Assembly (NCBI GenBank): GCA_029573725.1
Contig: JAKQDQ010000090.1
Span: forward strand, 62,001-126,000
DNA: 64,000 nucleotides
Direction of reading: 5' to 3'
DNA from: Verrucomicrobiota bacterium
GTDB taxonomy: Bacteria > Verrucomicrobiota > Verrucomicrobiia > Limisphaerales > JADLHS01
In this document: positions 8,195 through 16,416 of the stretch, piece after piece
Numbering within the stretch: the first letter of the stretch is position 1
Layout: the number at the start of each line of letters is the position of its first letter
Translations under genes and position numbers: made by a program
The notes under the pieces: model-generated
The model's input: only the letters and a program-made list of their open reading frames with translations
What the model was told of the DNA's origin: nothing
Databases searched by the model: none

Positions 8195-9834
8195 CCCGCA
8201 ACGATCTATTGCAAATCCAGGAGCGCGAACTGGCGGCGCGCAAAAAGATCACCTTGCGCTGCTGCCAGGCGGCGGGATGCCTGTCCTCCGGCGCCAAACA
8301 GGTGAAGGAACAGCTCGAGAACGCCGTCGCCAGCGCGGGCTTGAGCGATCAGGTCGAAGTGCGGGGCGTAGGCTGCATGAAATTGTGTTGCGAAGGACCG
8401 CTGGTGCAGGCCGATCCTCGGAATACGCTCTACATCCGGGTCACCGAAGCGAACGCCCCATCCATCATTAACGCGCTCCAGGGCGGCACGGCGGAGGCGC
8501 AGCAGGGCGATCCGGAAGCCGCCTTCTTCAAAAAACAATTGTCCATCGTCCTCGCCAACAGCGGCGTGGTGGATCCGGACCGCATTGAAAGCTATATCGC
8601 CCAGGACGGCTACCAGGCGCTGTTGGGCGTCCTGCGTGACCTGACCCCCAAAGACGCGGTGGAGGTCATGGTCAAAAGCGGGCTGCGCGGACGCGGCGGC
8701 GCGGGCTTTCCCACCGGACTCAAGTGGGGCACGGTGGCGAAATCCACCGGGCTGAAGAAATACGTGATCTGCAATGCGGACGAAGGGGATCCCGGAGCGT
8801 TCATGGATCGCAGCGTTCTGGAAAGCGACCCGCACTGTATTCTGGAAGGGATGGCCATCGCCGCCTACGCGGTCGGAGCGGATCAAGGTTACATCTACGT
8901 GCGCGCCGAATATCCATTGGCCATCACTCGGCTCCAAACCGCCATCAAACAGGCAAAGCAACTCGGGCTGCTCGGCGCGGGAATTTTCGAGTCGCCCTTT
9001 CATTTCAACATCGAGATCCGCATCGGCGCCGGCGCCTTCGTGTGCGGTGAAGAAACGGCCTTGATCGCTTCGGTGGAAGGCAAACGCGGCACGCCCCGTC
9101 CCCGGCCACCCTTCCCCGCAGAGAGTGGCTTGTTCGGCTGTCCGACCCTGATCAACAACGTCGAAACTTTTGCCAATGTGCCGCCAATCTTCCGCCATGG
9201 GGCGGAGTGGTTCGCACGCGTGGGCACGGAAAAAAGCAAGGGCACGAAAGTGTTTGCGCTGGCGGGCAAGGTCCGGAACACCGGCCTGGTGGAAGTGCCA
9301 ATGGGGACCCCTTTGCGGGTGATCGCCGAGGAAATGGGCGGCGGCGCGCCGGCGGGCGGGCGCATTAAAGCGGTCCAGACCGGGGGACCTTCGGGCGGTT
9401 GCATTCCTGCGGAACATCTGGACACCCCGGTGGACTACGAGTCGCTTGGGCAATTGGGTTCCATCATGGGTTCCGGGGGCATGATCGTCATGGACGAAAC
9501 CACGCGGATGGTGGAGGTCGCCCGCTTCTTCATGGAGTTCTGCATGGACGAATCCTGCGGCAAATGCATTCCCTGCCGCGCGGGCACCGTCCAGATGCAC
9601 CACCTGCTCGACAAGATCGCCCGCCAGCAGGGCACGCGGGACGATCTGACGAAACTCGAGGAGCTTTGCGACCTGGTGAAAAACACGAGCCTGTGCGGCT
9701 TGGGACAGACGGCGCCGAACCCGACGCTCAGTACGTTGCGGTTTTTCCGCCACGAATACGAAGCCTTGCTGCAGCCGGAGACCGGCTGGCACCGCAACGA
9801 GGCGACATCACCACAACCGACCGCGACCGGATGA
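8191..9834 (+). CDS. hoxF: NAD-reducing hydrogenase diaphorase subunit HoxF
   Basis: HoxF is the NuoF-like flavoprotein that exchanges electrons with NAD(H). The 547-residue chain has an N-terminal thioredoxin-like domain with potential [2Fe-2S] ligands (CCQAAGC and CMKLCCEGP). The FMN/NADH-binding part follows with GRGGAGFPTGLKW and CNADEGDPGAFMDR, and the C-terminal [4Fe-4S] motif is ESCGKCIPCRAGT plus a later Cys in NTSLCGLGQ. I chose ATG 8191, which overlaps the hoxE stop, instead of 8179. hoxU follows after nine bases. Together with HoxE and HoxU it forms the diaphorase half of the enzyme in the cytoplasm. Confidence 0.95.
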   Translation: MTRNDLLQIQERELAARKKITLRCCQAAGCLSSGAKQVKEQLENAVASAGLSDQVEVRGVGCMKLCCEGPLVQADPRNTLYIRVTEANAPSIINALQGGTAEAQQGDPEAAFFKKQLSIVLANSGVVDPDRIESYIAQDGYQALLGVLRDLTPKDAVEVMVKSGLRGRGGAGFPTGLKWGTVAKSTGLKKYVICNADEGDPGAFMDRSVLESDPHCILEGMAIAAYAVGADQGYIYVRAEYPLAITRLQTAIKQAKQLGLLGAGIFESPFHFNIEIRIGAGAFVCGEETALIASVEGKRGTPRPRPPFPAESGLFGCPTLINNVETFANVPPIFRHGAEWFARVGTEKSKGTKVFALAGKVRNTGLVEVPMGTPLRVIAEEMGGGAPAGGRIKAVQTGGPSGGCIPAEHLDTPVDYESLGQLGSIMGSGGMIVMDETTRMVEVARFFMEFCMDESCGKCIPCRAGTVQMHHLLDKIARQQGTRDDLTKLEELCDLVKNTSLCGLGQTAPNPTLSTLRFFRHEYEALLQPETGWHRNEATSPQPTATG

Positions 9835-9843
9835 GGAACAGTT

Positions 9844-10563
9844 ATGGCCGCCAAGACCTTGACCATTGACGACAAGCACCTCAGCGCCGAGGAGGGCGCG
9901 ACCCTGCTTCAGGCGGCCAAGGAAGCCGGGATAACCCTTCCGACGTTATGTCACCTGGAGGGCATTTACGACGTGGGCGCGTGCCGCCTGTGCCTGGTGG
10001 AGGTCAAGGGGCTGACCAAGCTCGTGCCCGCCTGCACCACCAGGGTTGCCGAGGGAATGGAAGTACTCACCAACAGTGAACGCCTCCGGAAGTACCGGCG
10101 CATGACGCTGGAACTCCTGTTCGCCGAGCGCAATCACATCTGTGCCGTGTGCGTGGCGAACGGACATTGCGAACTGCAGACGCTGGCATACTCCCTCGGC
10201 ATGGATCACGTGCGTTATGAATACCGGACCCCCCGGTGGGGCGTGGATCACACCCACCGGCTTTTCGGCATGGATCACAACCGCTGCGTGCTGTGCAGCC
10301 GTTGCGTGCGCGCCTGCTGGCACGTCGAAGGCGCGGGCACAAAGAACGTCTCCGGCCGCGGCGCGCGCGCACACATCATCACCGATCTGAACCAGCCGTG
10401 GGGCGAGGCGGACAGTTGCACCGCGTGCGGCAAGTGCGTCCAGGCGTGTCCCACGGGGGCGCTGTTCCACAAGGGCGCCACGGTCGGGGAAATGGTGCGG
10501 GACCGCCACCGGCTCGAATTTTTGGTGACGGCCCGACAGAAAAAAGAATGGATTACGGATTAA
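9844..10563 (+). CDS. hoxU: Bidirectional hydrogenase diaphorase iron-sulfur subunit HoxU
   Basis: HoxU is the NuoG N-terminal-like electron-transfer subunit that links HoxF to the hydrogenase module. In 239 residues it has the plant-ferredoxin [2Fe-2S] set ([15 protein letters not shown] ... VPACTT), a further cysteine group [12 protein letters not shown], and two [4Fe-4S] motifs, [12 protein letters not shown] and [16 protein letters not shown]. This is the normal size and cluster content for HoxU, as distinct from the much longer NuoG or HydA. It sits in the expected place between hoxF and hoxY, with short gaps of nine and ten bases. Confidence 0.94.
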   Translation: MAAKTLTIDDKHLSAEEGATLLQAAKEAGITLPTLCHLEGIYDVGACRLCLVEVKGLTKLVPACTTRVAEGMEVLTNSERLRKYRRMTLELLFAERNHICAVCVANGHCELQTLAYSLGMDHVRYEYRTPRWGVDHTHRLFGMDHNRCVLCSRCVRACWHVEGAGTKNVSGRGARAHIITDLNQPWGEADSCTACGKCVQACPTGALFHKGATVGEMVRDRHRLEFLVTARQKKEWITD

Positions 10564-10573
10564 CGCGAACCTT

Positions 10574-11119
10574 ATGAAAGTGCGTTTGGCCACCGTCTGG
10601 TTGGGAGGATGTTCCGGATGCCACATGTCGTTCCTCGATCTGGACGAATTCCTGCTCGAACTCGTGGACCAGGTGGAACTGGTGTACAGCCCGGTTGTGG
10701 ATGTGAAGGAGTATCCCGAAAACGTGGACGTCTGTCTCATTGAAGGCGCGGTTTGCAACACCGACAACCTTGAAATCCTGCACCGCATCCGGCGTCACAC
10801 GAAAGTCCTGGTGGCCTTTGGCGATTGTGCGGTGACCGCCAACGTGCCGGCCATCCGCAACCAGTTGGGGCTGGGCAATGCCGAGAGCGTGTTGCAGCAC
10901 GCCTACATCGAGCACGCGCAGAATAATCCCCGTGTACCCCGGGCCGATGGGATCGTACCTCCCCTGCTGCCGCGCGTGCTGCCCGTGCACCAGGTCGTTC
11001 CGGTGGAATACTTTTTACCCGGCTGTCCGCCGCCGGCCGGGCAGATCAAAACAGTTGTCACCCAGCTGCTGGCCGGCGCGGCCCCGCAGCTGGCCGGCGC
11101 GGAGCTGAAATTTGGGTAG
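10574..11119 (+). CDS. hoxY: [NiFe] hydrogenase small subunit HoxY
   Basis: HoxY is the small subunit that carries the proximal [4Fe-4S] cluster next to the NiFe site in HoxH. The 181-residue protein begins at once with the family motif [14 protein letters not shown], followed by [21 protein letters not shown] and the [10 protein letters not shown] block, which supply the four cluster cysteines. It is short, without Tat signal or C-terminal cluster domain, as in cytoplasmic group 3 enzymes. It lies between hoxU and hoxH. Confidence 0.94.
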   Translation: MKVRLATVWLGGCSGCHMSFLDLDEFLLELVDQVELVYSPVVDVKEYPENVDVCLIEGAVCNTDNLEILHRIRRHTKVLVAFGDCAVTANVPAIRNQLGLGNAESVLQHAYIEHAQNNPRVPRADGIVPPLLPRVLPVHQVVPVEYFLPGCPPPAGQIKTVVTQLLAGAAPQLAGAELKFG

Positions 11120-11140
11120 TTCCATCAACCAAACACGCTT

Positions 11141-12610
11141 ATGGCCACACGCATCCTCATCGATCCGGTGACCCGCATCGAGGGTCACGCCAAGATCAGC
11201 CTCTTCGTGGACGACGCGGGCAATGTGGAAGATGCGGAATTTCATGTCGTAGAGTTCCGTGGGTTTGAAAAATTCTGCGAGGGCCGACCCTACACGGAAA
11301 TGCCGGGCATCACCCCGCGCATCTGCGGGATTTGTCCGGTGAGTCATCTGCTCGCCTCCGCCAAGGCAGGCGACGCCATCATGGCGGTGGAGATCCCCCC
11401 CGCCGCCGACAAGTTGCGGCGCCTCATGAACCTCGCGCAGTTTGTGCAGAGTCACGCGCTGAGTTTCTTCCACCTGAGCGCGCCGGACTTCCTGCTCGGC
11501 TGGGACACGCCGCAAGCGCAACGCAATGTCTTCGGGTTGATCGGCGCCAACAAGGCCCTCGCCCGCGCCGGCATCCGGTTGCGCCAGTTCGGCCAGGAAA
11601 TCATTGAAATTCTCGGCGGACGCAAGATCCATCCGGCCTGGGCCGTGCCCGGCGGCGTGCGCAGCCCGTTGACTCCGGAGGGGCGGGAACGCATCCGCCA
11701 CTGGCTGCCCGAGGCCCAGGCCACGGTGCAAACCGCGTTCACGCTGTGGGAACAGACCCTGGCAACCCATCAACGCGAACTGGAAACCTTTGGCAACTTC
11801 CCGTCATTGTTCATGGGCCTCGTGGCGGAGGACGGCACTTGGGAACATCACGGCGGCAAACTGCGCTTCACCGACAGCCACGGCCGCGTGATCGCCGATC
11901 AGATTGATGCCGGCAATTATCCCACGGTCATTGGCGAGTCCGTGCAAACCAGCTCCTACCTGAAATCCCCGTACTATCTCCCGCTGGGTTTTCCCGCAGG
12001 CATCTACCGGGTCGGCCCGCTGGCGCGTCTGAATGTCTGCTCGCAAATGGGGGTGCCGCGGGCGGACGCCGAGCTGGTGAAATTCAAACGCCTCGGCCAG
12101 GGCGCGGTGACCTCCTCGTTCCTTTACCATTACGCCCGTTTGATTGAGATCCTGGCGGCCCTGGAGTACATCGAACGCTATCTGGAGGACGATGAATTGT
12201 TGAGCTCCGAGCTGCGCGCCGACGCGGGCATCAACAACCGCCGGGGCGTGGGGGTGAGCGAGGCGCCGCGCGGCACGCTGTTTCATGATTACACGGTGGA
12301 TCGCAACGGCCTGCTGCAAAAGGTCAATTTGATCGTTGCCACCGGTCAGAACAACCTGGCAATGAACCGGACCGTGGCGCAGATCGCACGGCACTACATC
12401 CAGGGCCGCGGGAAGATCCCGGAGCAGCTGTTGAATCGTGTCGAACACGGCATCCGCTGCTACGATCCGTGCCTGAGCTGCTCCACGCATGCCGTGGGCC
12501 GGATGCCGCTGCACGTGCAGTTGATCGGACCGGACCACACGATCCTCGATGAGGTGACCCGCGGGGATGACGCGCCGTTGCCCGCCGCCGCGCCGGGTGC
12601 CGCCACATGA
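11141..12610 (+). CDS. hoxH: [NiFe] hydrogenase large subunit HoxH (precursor)
   Basis: The catalytic subunit with the NiFe(CN)2CO centre. The N-terminal L1 motif is [10 protein letters not shown] (about residues 64-73) after RIEGHAKI, and the C-terminal L2 motif is DPCLSCSTH, giving the four Ni-binding cysteines. A tail of 39 residues follows the L2 His, starting [10 protein letters not shown]; in this family the endopeptidase cuts after that His once nickel is inserted, so this is an unprocessed precursor. The length of 489 residues fits HoxH. The maturation protease gene overlaps its end by four bases. Group 3d (bidirectional, NAD-linked) is inferred from the gene set hoxEFUYH. Confidence 0.95.
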   Translation: MATRILIDPVTRIEGHAKISLFVDDAGNVEDAEFHVVEFRGFEKFCEGRPYTEMPGITPRICGICPVSHLLASAKAGDAIMAVEIPPAADKLRRLMNLAQFVQSHALSFFHLSAPDFLLGWDTPQAQRNVFGLIGANKALARAGIRLRQFGQEIIEILGGRKIHPAWAVPGGVRSPLTPEGRERIRHWLPEAQATVQTAFTLWEQTLATHQRELETFGNFPSLFMGLVAEDGTWEHHGGKLRFTDSHGRVIADQIDAGNYPTVIGESVQTSSYLKSPYYLPLGFPAGIYRVGPLARLNVCSQMGVPRADAELVKFKRLGQGAVTSSFLYHYARLIEILAALEYIERYLEDDELLSSELRADAGINNRRGVGVSEAPRGTLFHDYTVDRNGLLQKVNLIVATGQNNLAMNRTVAQIARHYIQGRGKIPEQLLNRVEHGIRCYDPCLSCSTHAVGRMPLHVQLIGPDHTILDEVTRGDDAPLPAAAPGAAT

Positions 12611-13155
12611 GGACGCGCCGGCCACAATCCCCCCCCGCCGCCACCCGCGCCACAGCCAAGACCGCGTGGCTGGTCATCGGCTATGGCAACACGCTGCGCG
12701 GCGATGATGGCGTGGGCCCGCGCATCGCCGAGGCGGTGGCCGCGTTGCGCCTGCCCGGCGTGCAAACCTGCTCCTGCCAGCAGCTCTCGCCTGAACATGC
12801 CGCGCTTCTCGCCCGCGCGGAACGGGTGATTTTTGTGGATGCAGCAGTGGATGCGCCCCGGGAAGTGCAATGGCGTCCGCTCACGCCCGGTCCAACCCCG
12901 CAATTGATGGCGCACGCCGCCGATCCCCGCACCCTGCTGGCGCTGGCCCGCGAGGTCTTTGGTCACGTGCCGGCGGCCTGGTGGCTCACCATTCCCGCCC
13001 GCCACATGGAGTTTAGCGAGACGCTGTCGCCCGAAGCCCAAACCCATTGTGTCGAGGCGACGGCAGCCATTCAACGCCGGGTAAACCTCCCCGACAACAG
13101 TGAGTCCCGCAACGAGGAGGATCGCTCAAGCGCGGCTCAATCCCGCGCCACGTGA
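12607..13155 (+). CDS. hoxW: Hydrogenase maturation endopeptidase (HoxW-type)
   Basis: A 182-residue member of the HyaD/HybD/HoxW peptidase family, which removes the C-terminal peptide of the large subunit after nickel insertion. The motif [19 protein letters not shown] holds the first metal-binding acid, an Asp where HybD has Glu, as is usual for HoxW. The second acid is in [10 protein letters not shown] and the His is likely in [15 protein letters not shown]. The gene overlaps hoxH by four bases, so HoxH is its probable substrate. The 3' end overlaps the convergent TPM gene by 19 bases. The N terminus has an Arg/Pro/Ala-rich leader before WLVIGYGN; a later start is possible. Confidence 0.87.
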   Translation: MRTRRPQSPPAATRATAKTAWLVIGYGNTLRGDDGVGPRIAEAVAALRLPGVQTCSCQQLSPEHAALLARAERVIFVDAAVDAPREVQWRPLTPGPTPQLMAHAADPRTLLALAREVFGHVPAAWWLTIPARHMEFSETLSPEAQTHCVEATAAIQRRVNLPDNSESRNEEDRSSAAQSRAT

Positions 13156-13571
13156 TCGGGCAATTCGTTGGCGTCACCAGGACGCCGCGGAAAATGTCTG
13201 GCCAGCAGTTCGCCCGCGCGTCGGATACCCTGCAAAATGCCCTCGGTGAACTCGGATCTTTGGAAATGTCCGGCCATGCTCAACGCAAGCTCCTGCCAAA
13301 ATCCATCACCACAACGGGCGTGAATTGCCCGGTCACCGATCACTGCAAACTTCCGCGTGGCCGGCGCGAGATAAATCAGCACCGCATTGCGTTCGCGGGT
13401 CCGGGTCATGCCCAGCCGGTGAAACTGTTCCCACGCCGCCGCCAGCGGATCGGCCGCCCGCCCCTGGCTGATGAACACCCGCAACTCGCCGGAAGTCATT
13501 GCTTCCGCAAGACGGATGGCGGCGATGATTTCGTCCTCATGCACTTGCTGGATAATTTTGGTCACCTTCAT
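13137..13571 (-). CDS. TPM domain protein, small soluble form
   Basis: A 144-residue protein starting MKVTKIIQQVHEDEII. It carries a TPM (YgcG/phosphatase-like) fold: EAMTSGELRVFISQ, then RNAVLIYLAPATRKFAVIGDRAI, and the helical end GILQGIRRAGELLARHFP. The track ORF extends to 13736, but that part is antisense to the Gly-rich tail of the next gene and is not real. The gene starts one base after the stop of the larger TPM gene and follows lemA and it in a three-gene run. No signal peptide is seen. The molecular role of TPM/LemA clusters in bacteria is poorly defined; membrane-associated stress or repair roles have been proposed. Confidence 0.8.
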   Translation of the reverse strand: MKVTKIIQQVHEDEIIAAIRLAEAMTSGELRVFISQGRAADPLAAAWEQFHRLGMTRTRERNAVLIYLAPATRKFAVIGDRAIHARCGDGFWQELALSMAGHFQRSEFTEGILQGIRRAGELLARHFPRRPGDANELPDHVARD

Positions 13572-13572
13572 T

Positions 13573-14319
13573 TTACCAGCTCCCCCCTGCACCGCCCCCG
13601 CCGAAGCTGCCGCCACCACCCGAGAAGCCTCCCCCACCGAAACTGCCCCCGCCGCCGGACCAGCCGCCACCACTGCTGGAAATGATCCATCCCCGCCCAC
13701 GCCGCTGGAAACGCCGGCGCATCGCGGCGACCACAACGCAGGAGGCGATCCCCATCATGAAAATCAGGCTGAACCACGGAGGAATCCCGCTGGAATGAGG
13801 GCGGCCGGTCGAATCGGCGACGGTGCGTCCCGTCCCCCGGTATTCACCCCGCGCCGCCTGCAGGAGTGATCGCACGCCGGCCGTCAGACCGCCGCTGTAG
13901 TCATCGGCCTTGAAGCGGGGTTTGATCTCCGTCTCAATGATCCGTTTGCAGAGCGCGTCCGGCAGCCGGCCCTCCAGCCCGTAGCCCACCTGGATATACA
14001 GCTTCCGGTCCCGGAGGAACACGAACAGCACCGCGCCGTTATTGCGATCCTGCTGCCCCACTTGCCACGCCCGGGCAACGCGCACCGTATAATCCTCAAC
14101 GGAGGAATCCGACTGCATTTCGGGAAAGATGGCCACCACGATCTGATCCGAAGTTTCCCGTTCGAAGTCCTCCAATGTTCGGTTGAGTTGTTCCGCGATT
14201 TCCGGCGGGACGACTTGCGCGTAGTCGTTGAAGTAACGTTGCGGGGCCGGTGGAACCACCTCGGCAACCAGGCCCGCAACGCCGAACAACAGCGCAAGGA
14301 GCAGGAGCGCGCGCCGCAT
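13573..14319 (-). CDS. TPM domain protein, YgcG family, membrane-anchored with Gly-rich tail
   Basis: A 248-residue protein beginning with a signal peptide (MRRALLLLALLFGVAGLVAEV). The TPM domain follows with YFNDYAQVVPPEIAEQLNRTLEDFE, QIVVAIFPEM and the NNGAVLFVFLRDRKLYIQVGYGLEG core. Near residue 180 is a single membrane segment (WFSLIFMMGIASCVVVAAM), and the end is a low-complexity run of GGGGSFGGGGFSGGG type closing in GGAGGSW. This architecture is typical of YgcG proteins encoded next to lemA. The track ORF begins further upstream inside the antisense of lemA; ATG 14319 is four bases after the lemA stop. Confidence 0.88.
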   Translation of the reverse strand: MRRALLLLALLFGVAGLVAEVVPPAPQRYFNDYAQVVPPEIAEQLNRTLEDFERETSDQIVVAIFPEMQSDSSVEDYTVRVARAWQVGQQDRNNGAVLFVFLRDRKLYIQVGYGLEGRLPDALCKRIIETEIKPRFKADDYSGGLTAGVRSLLQAARGEYRGTGRTVADSTGRPHSSGIPPWFSLIFMMGIASCVVVAAMRRRFQRRGRGWIISSSGGGWSGGGGSFGGGGFSGGGGSFGGGGAGGSW

Positions 14320-14323
14320 GGCC

Positions 14324-14959
14324 TCAGGGCCGTTTGGTCGCAGCGCCTCCCGGGTCGAACTGCACCTGGGGCGGCGTTTCCGCGCCCGGTGAGGCGCTGA
14401 AATAGGGTTTGGGACTGAAGCCGAACGCGCCGGCATAGAACAAGGCGGGGAACGATTTGATCGCCGTGTTGTAATCCTGAACCGCCAGATTGAAATCGCG
14501 GCGCGCCACCGCAATGCGGTTCTCCGTCCCCTCGAGCTGCGCCTGCAAGTCCTGGAAACCGGCCGTCGCCTGCAGTTCCGGATAGCGTTCCACCACGACC
14601 AGCAGGCGGGCCAGCGCCGCGCCGAGCTGATGCTGCGCACGATCGAACGCCTCCAGCTTGGCGGCATCGGTGGGTGCAGTGTGGGCGTCCACCTTGAGCT
14701 GGCCGATGGACGCACGCGCTTCGGTCACCGCCGTGAGGGTGGACTTTTCAAAGTTGGCGGCGCCCGCAACCGTGGCCACCAGGTTGGGAATCAAATCCGC
14801 GCGACGCTGGTAAACATTCTGGACCTGCGCCCACTCGGCATCCACCTTTTGCGAGCGTTTGACCAGTCCGTTGTAACCGGCTCCGGCCATCAGGACGAGC
14901 ACCAGGACAATGAAGCCGAGCCCTCCGACGATCGCACACCCGACACCGAGTTTTTTCAT
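14324..14959 (-). CDS. lemA: LemA family protein
   Basis: A 211-residue LemA protein with an N-terminal membrane anchor (VGGLGFIVLVLVLMAGAGYNGLV) and the family core WAQVQNVYQRRADLIPNLVATV with the conserved helical hairpin, ending in the YNTAIKSFPALFYAGAFGF motif. LemA proteins have a short N-terminal segment, one membrane helix and a long coiled helical bundle. It heads the lemA-TPM-TPM run. The cluster is transcribed against the hox operon and interrupts the hox and hyp gene groups without an evident link to hydrogenase maturation. Confidence 0.92.
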   Translation of the reverse strand: MKKLGVGCAIVGGLGFIVLVLVLMAGAGYNGLVKRSQKVDAEWAQVQNVYQRRADLIPNLVATVAGAANFEKSTLTAVTEARASIGQLKVDAHTAPTDAAKLEAFDRAQHQLGAALARLLVVVERYPELQATAGFQDLQAQLEGTENRIAVARRDFNLAVQDYNTAIKSFPALFYAGAFGFSPKPYFSASPGAETPPQVQFDPGGAATKRP

Positions 14960-15103
14960 GGTGGCGCCAGACTAATGCAACGCTTGAAATGAACCACTAT
15001 AAAATGTGGTCTGCTTTATAGGGAACCGCGTTCCTGCGCCGCCCACAAACAAGCGTTTCTCCGGCCCGGCCGCAACCCGGAGTTCAGCTCTCCTGCCGCA
15101 GCT

Positions 15104-15892
15104 TCAGCTCCGCGCCCGCGCCTGCTCCAGGAACGTCAGCCAGGCGGCCATCCCGTCTCCGGTCCGGGCGGACAGCTCGAAAATTTCCGCGTGATGACTG
15201 ATCCGCTTCAGATTCGCCAGCGCCTGGCCCCGGTCAAATTCAACCGCCGCGGCCAGGTCGCTTTTGGTCACCAGCACTACGTGGGCGGAATGGAACAGGG
15301 GCGGATATTTGAGCGGTTTGTCCTCGCCTTCGGGAGTCGCCAGCAAAACCACCCGCAAATCCTCGCCCAGGTCAAAATCGGCCGGGCAGACCAGATTGCC
15401 GACGTTCTCAATGAACAGCACGTCCAGCGCATCGAGATTCAGCTGGGAGGCCGCCTGCGCCACCATTTCCGCATCCAGATGACAAACCGTTCCCGTGGTG
15501 ACCTGCACCACCGGAATTTCCGCGGTGCGCAGCCGGGCTGCGTCATTGTCCGTGGCCAGATCCCCTACAATGACGCCCACGCGCAGTCTGCCCCGCAAGC
15601 GGAGCGCCGTTTCCCGGATCAACGCCGTCTTGCCCGAACCGGGTGCGGAAACCAGGTTCAGCACGAGCAACTTTTTGGCCTTGAAAAAGCCGCGATTCCG
15701 CTCCGCCAACCGGTCGTTCTTTTCCAACAATGGACGGTTCAGCTCAAGCGTCGCCAGTGTCGCGTCCGCCCTGTCTGCGCGCTGCCGCGGGCCCGGTGGG
15801 TGGGCAGGATCCGCACCGTGCGGATGACGAGGTTCGCCCACGCCGGCAACCGCGCCCCCGGCTCCTGATTCACAGCCGCATTCTTTGCACAT
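15104..15892 (-). CDS. hypB: Hydrogenase nickel incorporation GTPase HypB
   Basis: HypB is the GTPase that, with HypA, delivers nickel to the hydrogenase large subunit. The 262-residue protein starts MCKECGCE, the high-affinity N-terminal nickel-site motif, followed by a short His/Pro-rich stretch (HPHGADPAHPPG). The G domain has the Walker A SAPGSGKTALI, the metal-site region TGTVCHLDAEMV, and VTKSDLAAAV as the base-recognition motif. The track ORF begins at 16006, but GAGGAATT just before ATG 15892 and the canonical N terminus fix the start. It follows hypA by 35 bases on the same strand. Confidence 0.95.
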   Translation of the reverse strand: MCKECGCESGAGGAVAGVGEPRHPHGADPAHPPGPRQRADRADATLATLELNRPLLEKNDRLAERNRGFFKAKKLLVLNLVSAPGSGKTALIRETALRLRGRLRVGVIVGDLATDNDAARLRTAEIPVVQVTTGTVCHLDAEMVAQAASQLNLDALDVLFIENVGNLVCPADFDLGEDLRVVLLATPEGEDKPLKYPPLFHSAHVVLVTKSDLAAAVEFDRGQALANLKRISHHAEIFELSARTGDGMAAWLTFLEQARARS

Positions 15893-15927
15893 AATTCCTC
15901 CATCGTTTTCTTGTCCGCCTCCCGGAC

Positions 15928-16269
15928 TTATTCCAGCTCCATCGAGGCAATCTCCAGTTCCCTGCCCCGCCGCAGTTCCCCAGCCGGCTCCTGACAGCGC
16001 GGGCACTCACTCCAGCATCCGGTCGTGTCAAATTCCACCCGGCAGCTCGGACACCAGCCGACCGCAGGCACCCGCTCAATCTCCAATCGGGCATCTGCCA
16101 GCAGCGTGCCGCGCCGGACCACATCCCAGGCAAACTCCATCGCCTCCGGTGCCGCCCCGCTCAGGGCGCCGACGCGCAATCGCAGGGCCGTCACCCGTTG
16201 TGCGCCGGCCGCGCGCGCGGCCTCCACCGCCAGCCGGACCGCTTCCGTCATGAGTGCCACTTCATGCAT
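15928..16269 (-). CDS. hypA: Hydrogenase nickel/zinc metallochaperone HypA
   Basis: HypA binds nickel through its N-terminal Met-His and pairs with HypB. The 113-residue protein starts MHEVALMTEAVRLAV, keeping His2. It has the typical middle (VTALRLRVGALSGAAPEAMEFAWDVV) and a structural zinc site in CPSC ... CPRC, with one additional Cys between the two pairs (TGCWSE). The track ORF is longer (to 16383) but the family N terminus is at 16269. The gene is divergent from hypF; the 147-base gap between them must contain both promoters. Confidence 0.94.
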   Translation of the reverse strand: MHEVALMTEAVRLAVEAARAAGAQRVTALRLRVGALSGAAPEAMEFAWDVVRRGTLLADARLEIERVPAVGWCPSCRVEFDTTGCWSECPRCQEPAGELRRGRELEIASMELE

Positions 16270-16416
16270 CTCAATCCGCAACAAGTTACTGCGCCACGGC
16301 CGGTTTCGCTTTGCGTTCCTTGACAATTCATGGGCAGGGATTGCCAATTGGCGGCGGGCGGCCGTCCGGCATTCAGCGCACATTCAGCATGTCGGGGGCA
16401 TCCCGACCGTTGAACC

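Noticed and set aside
8206-9792. 528-aa minus-strand ORF opposite hoxF
   Set aside because: Antisense shadow of hoxF with no domain features.
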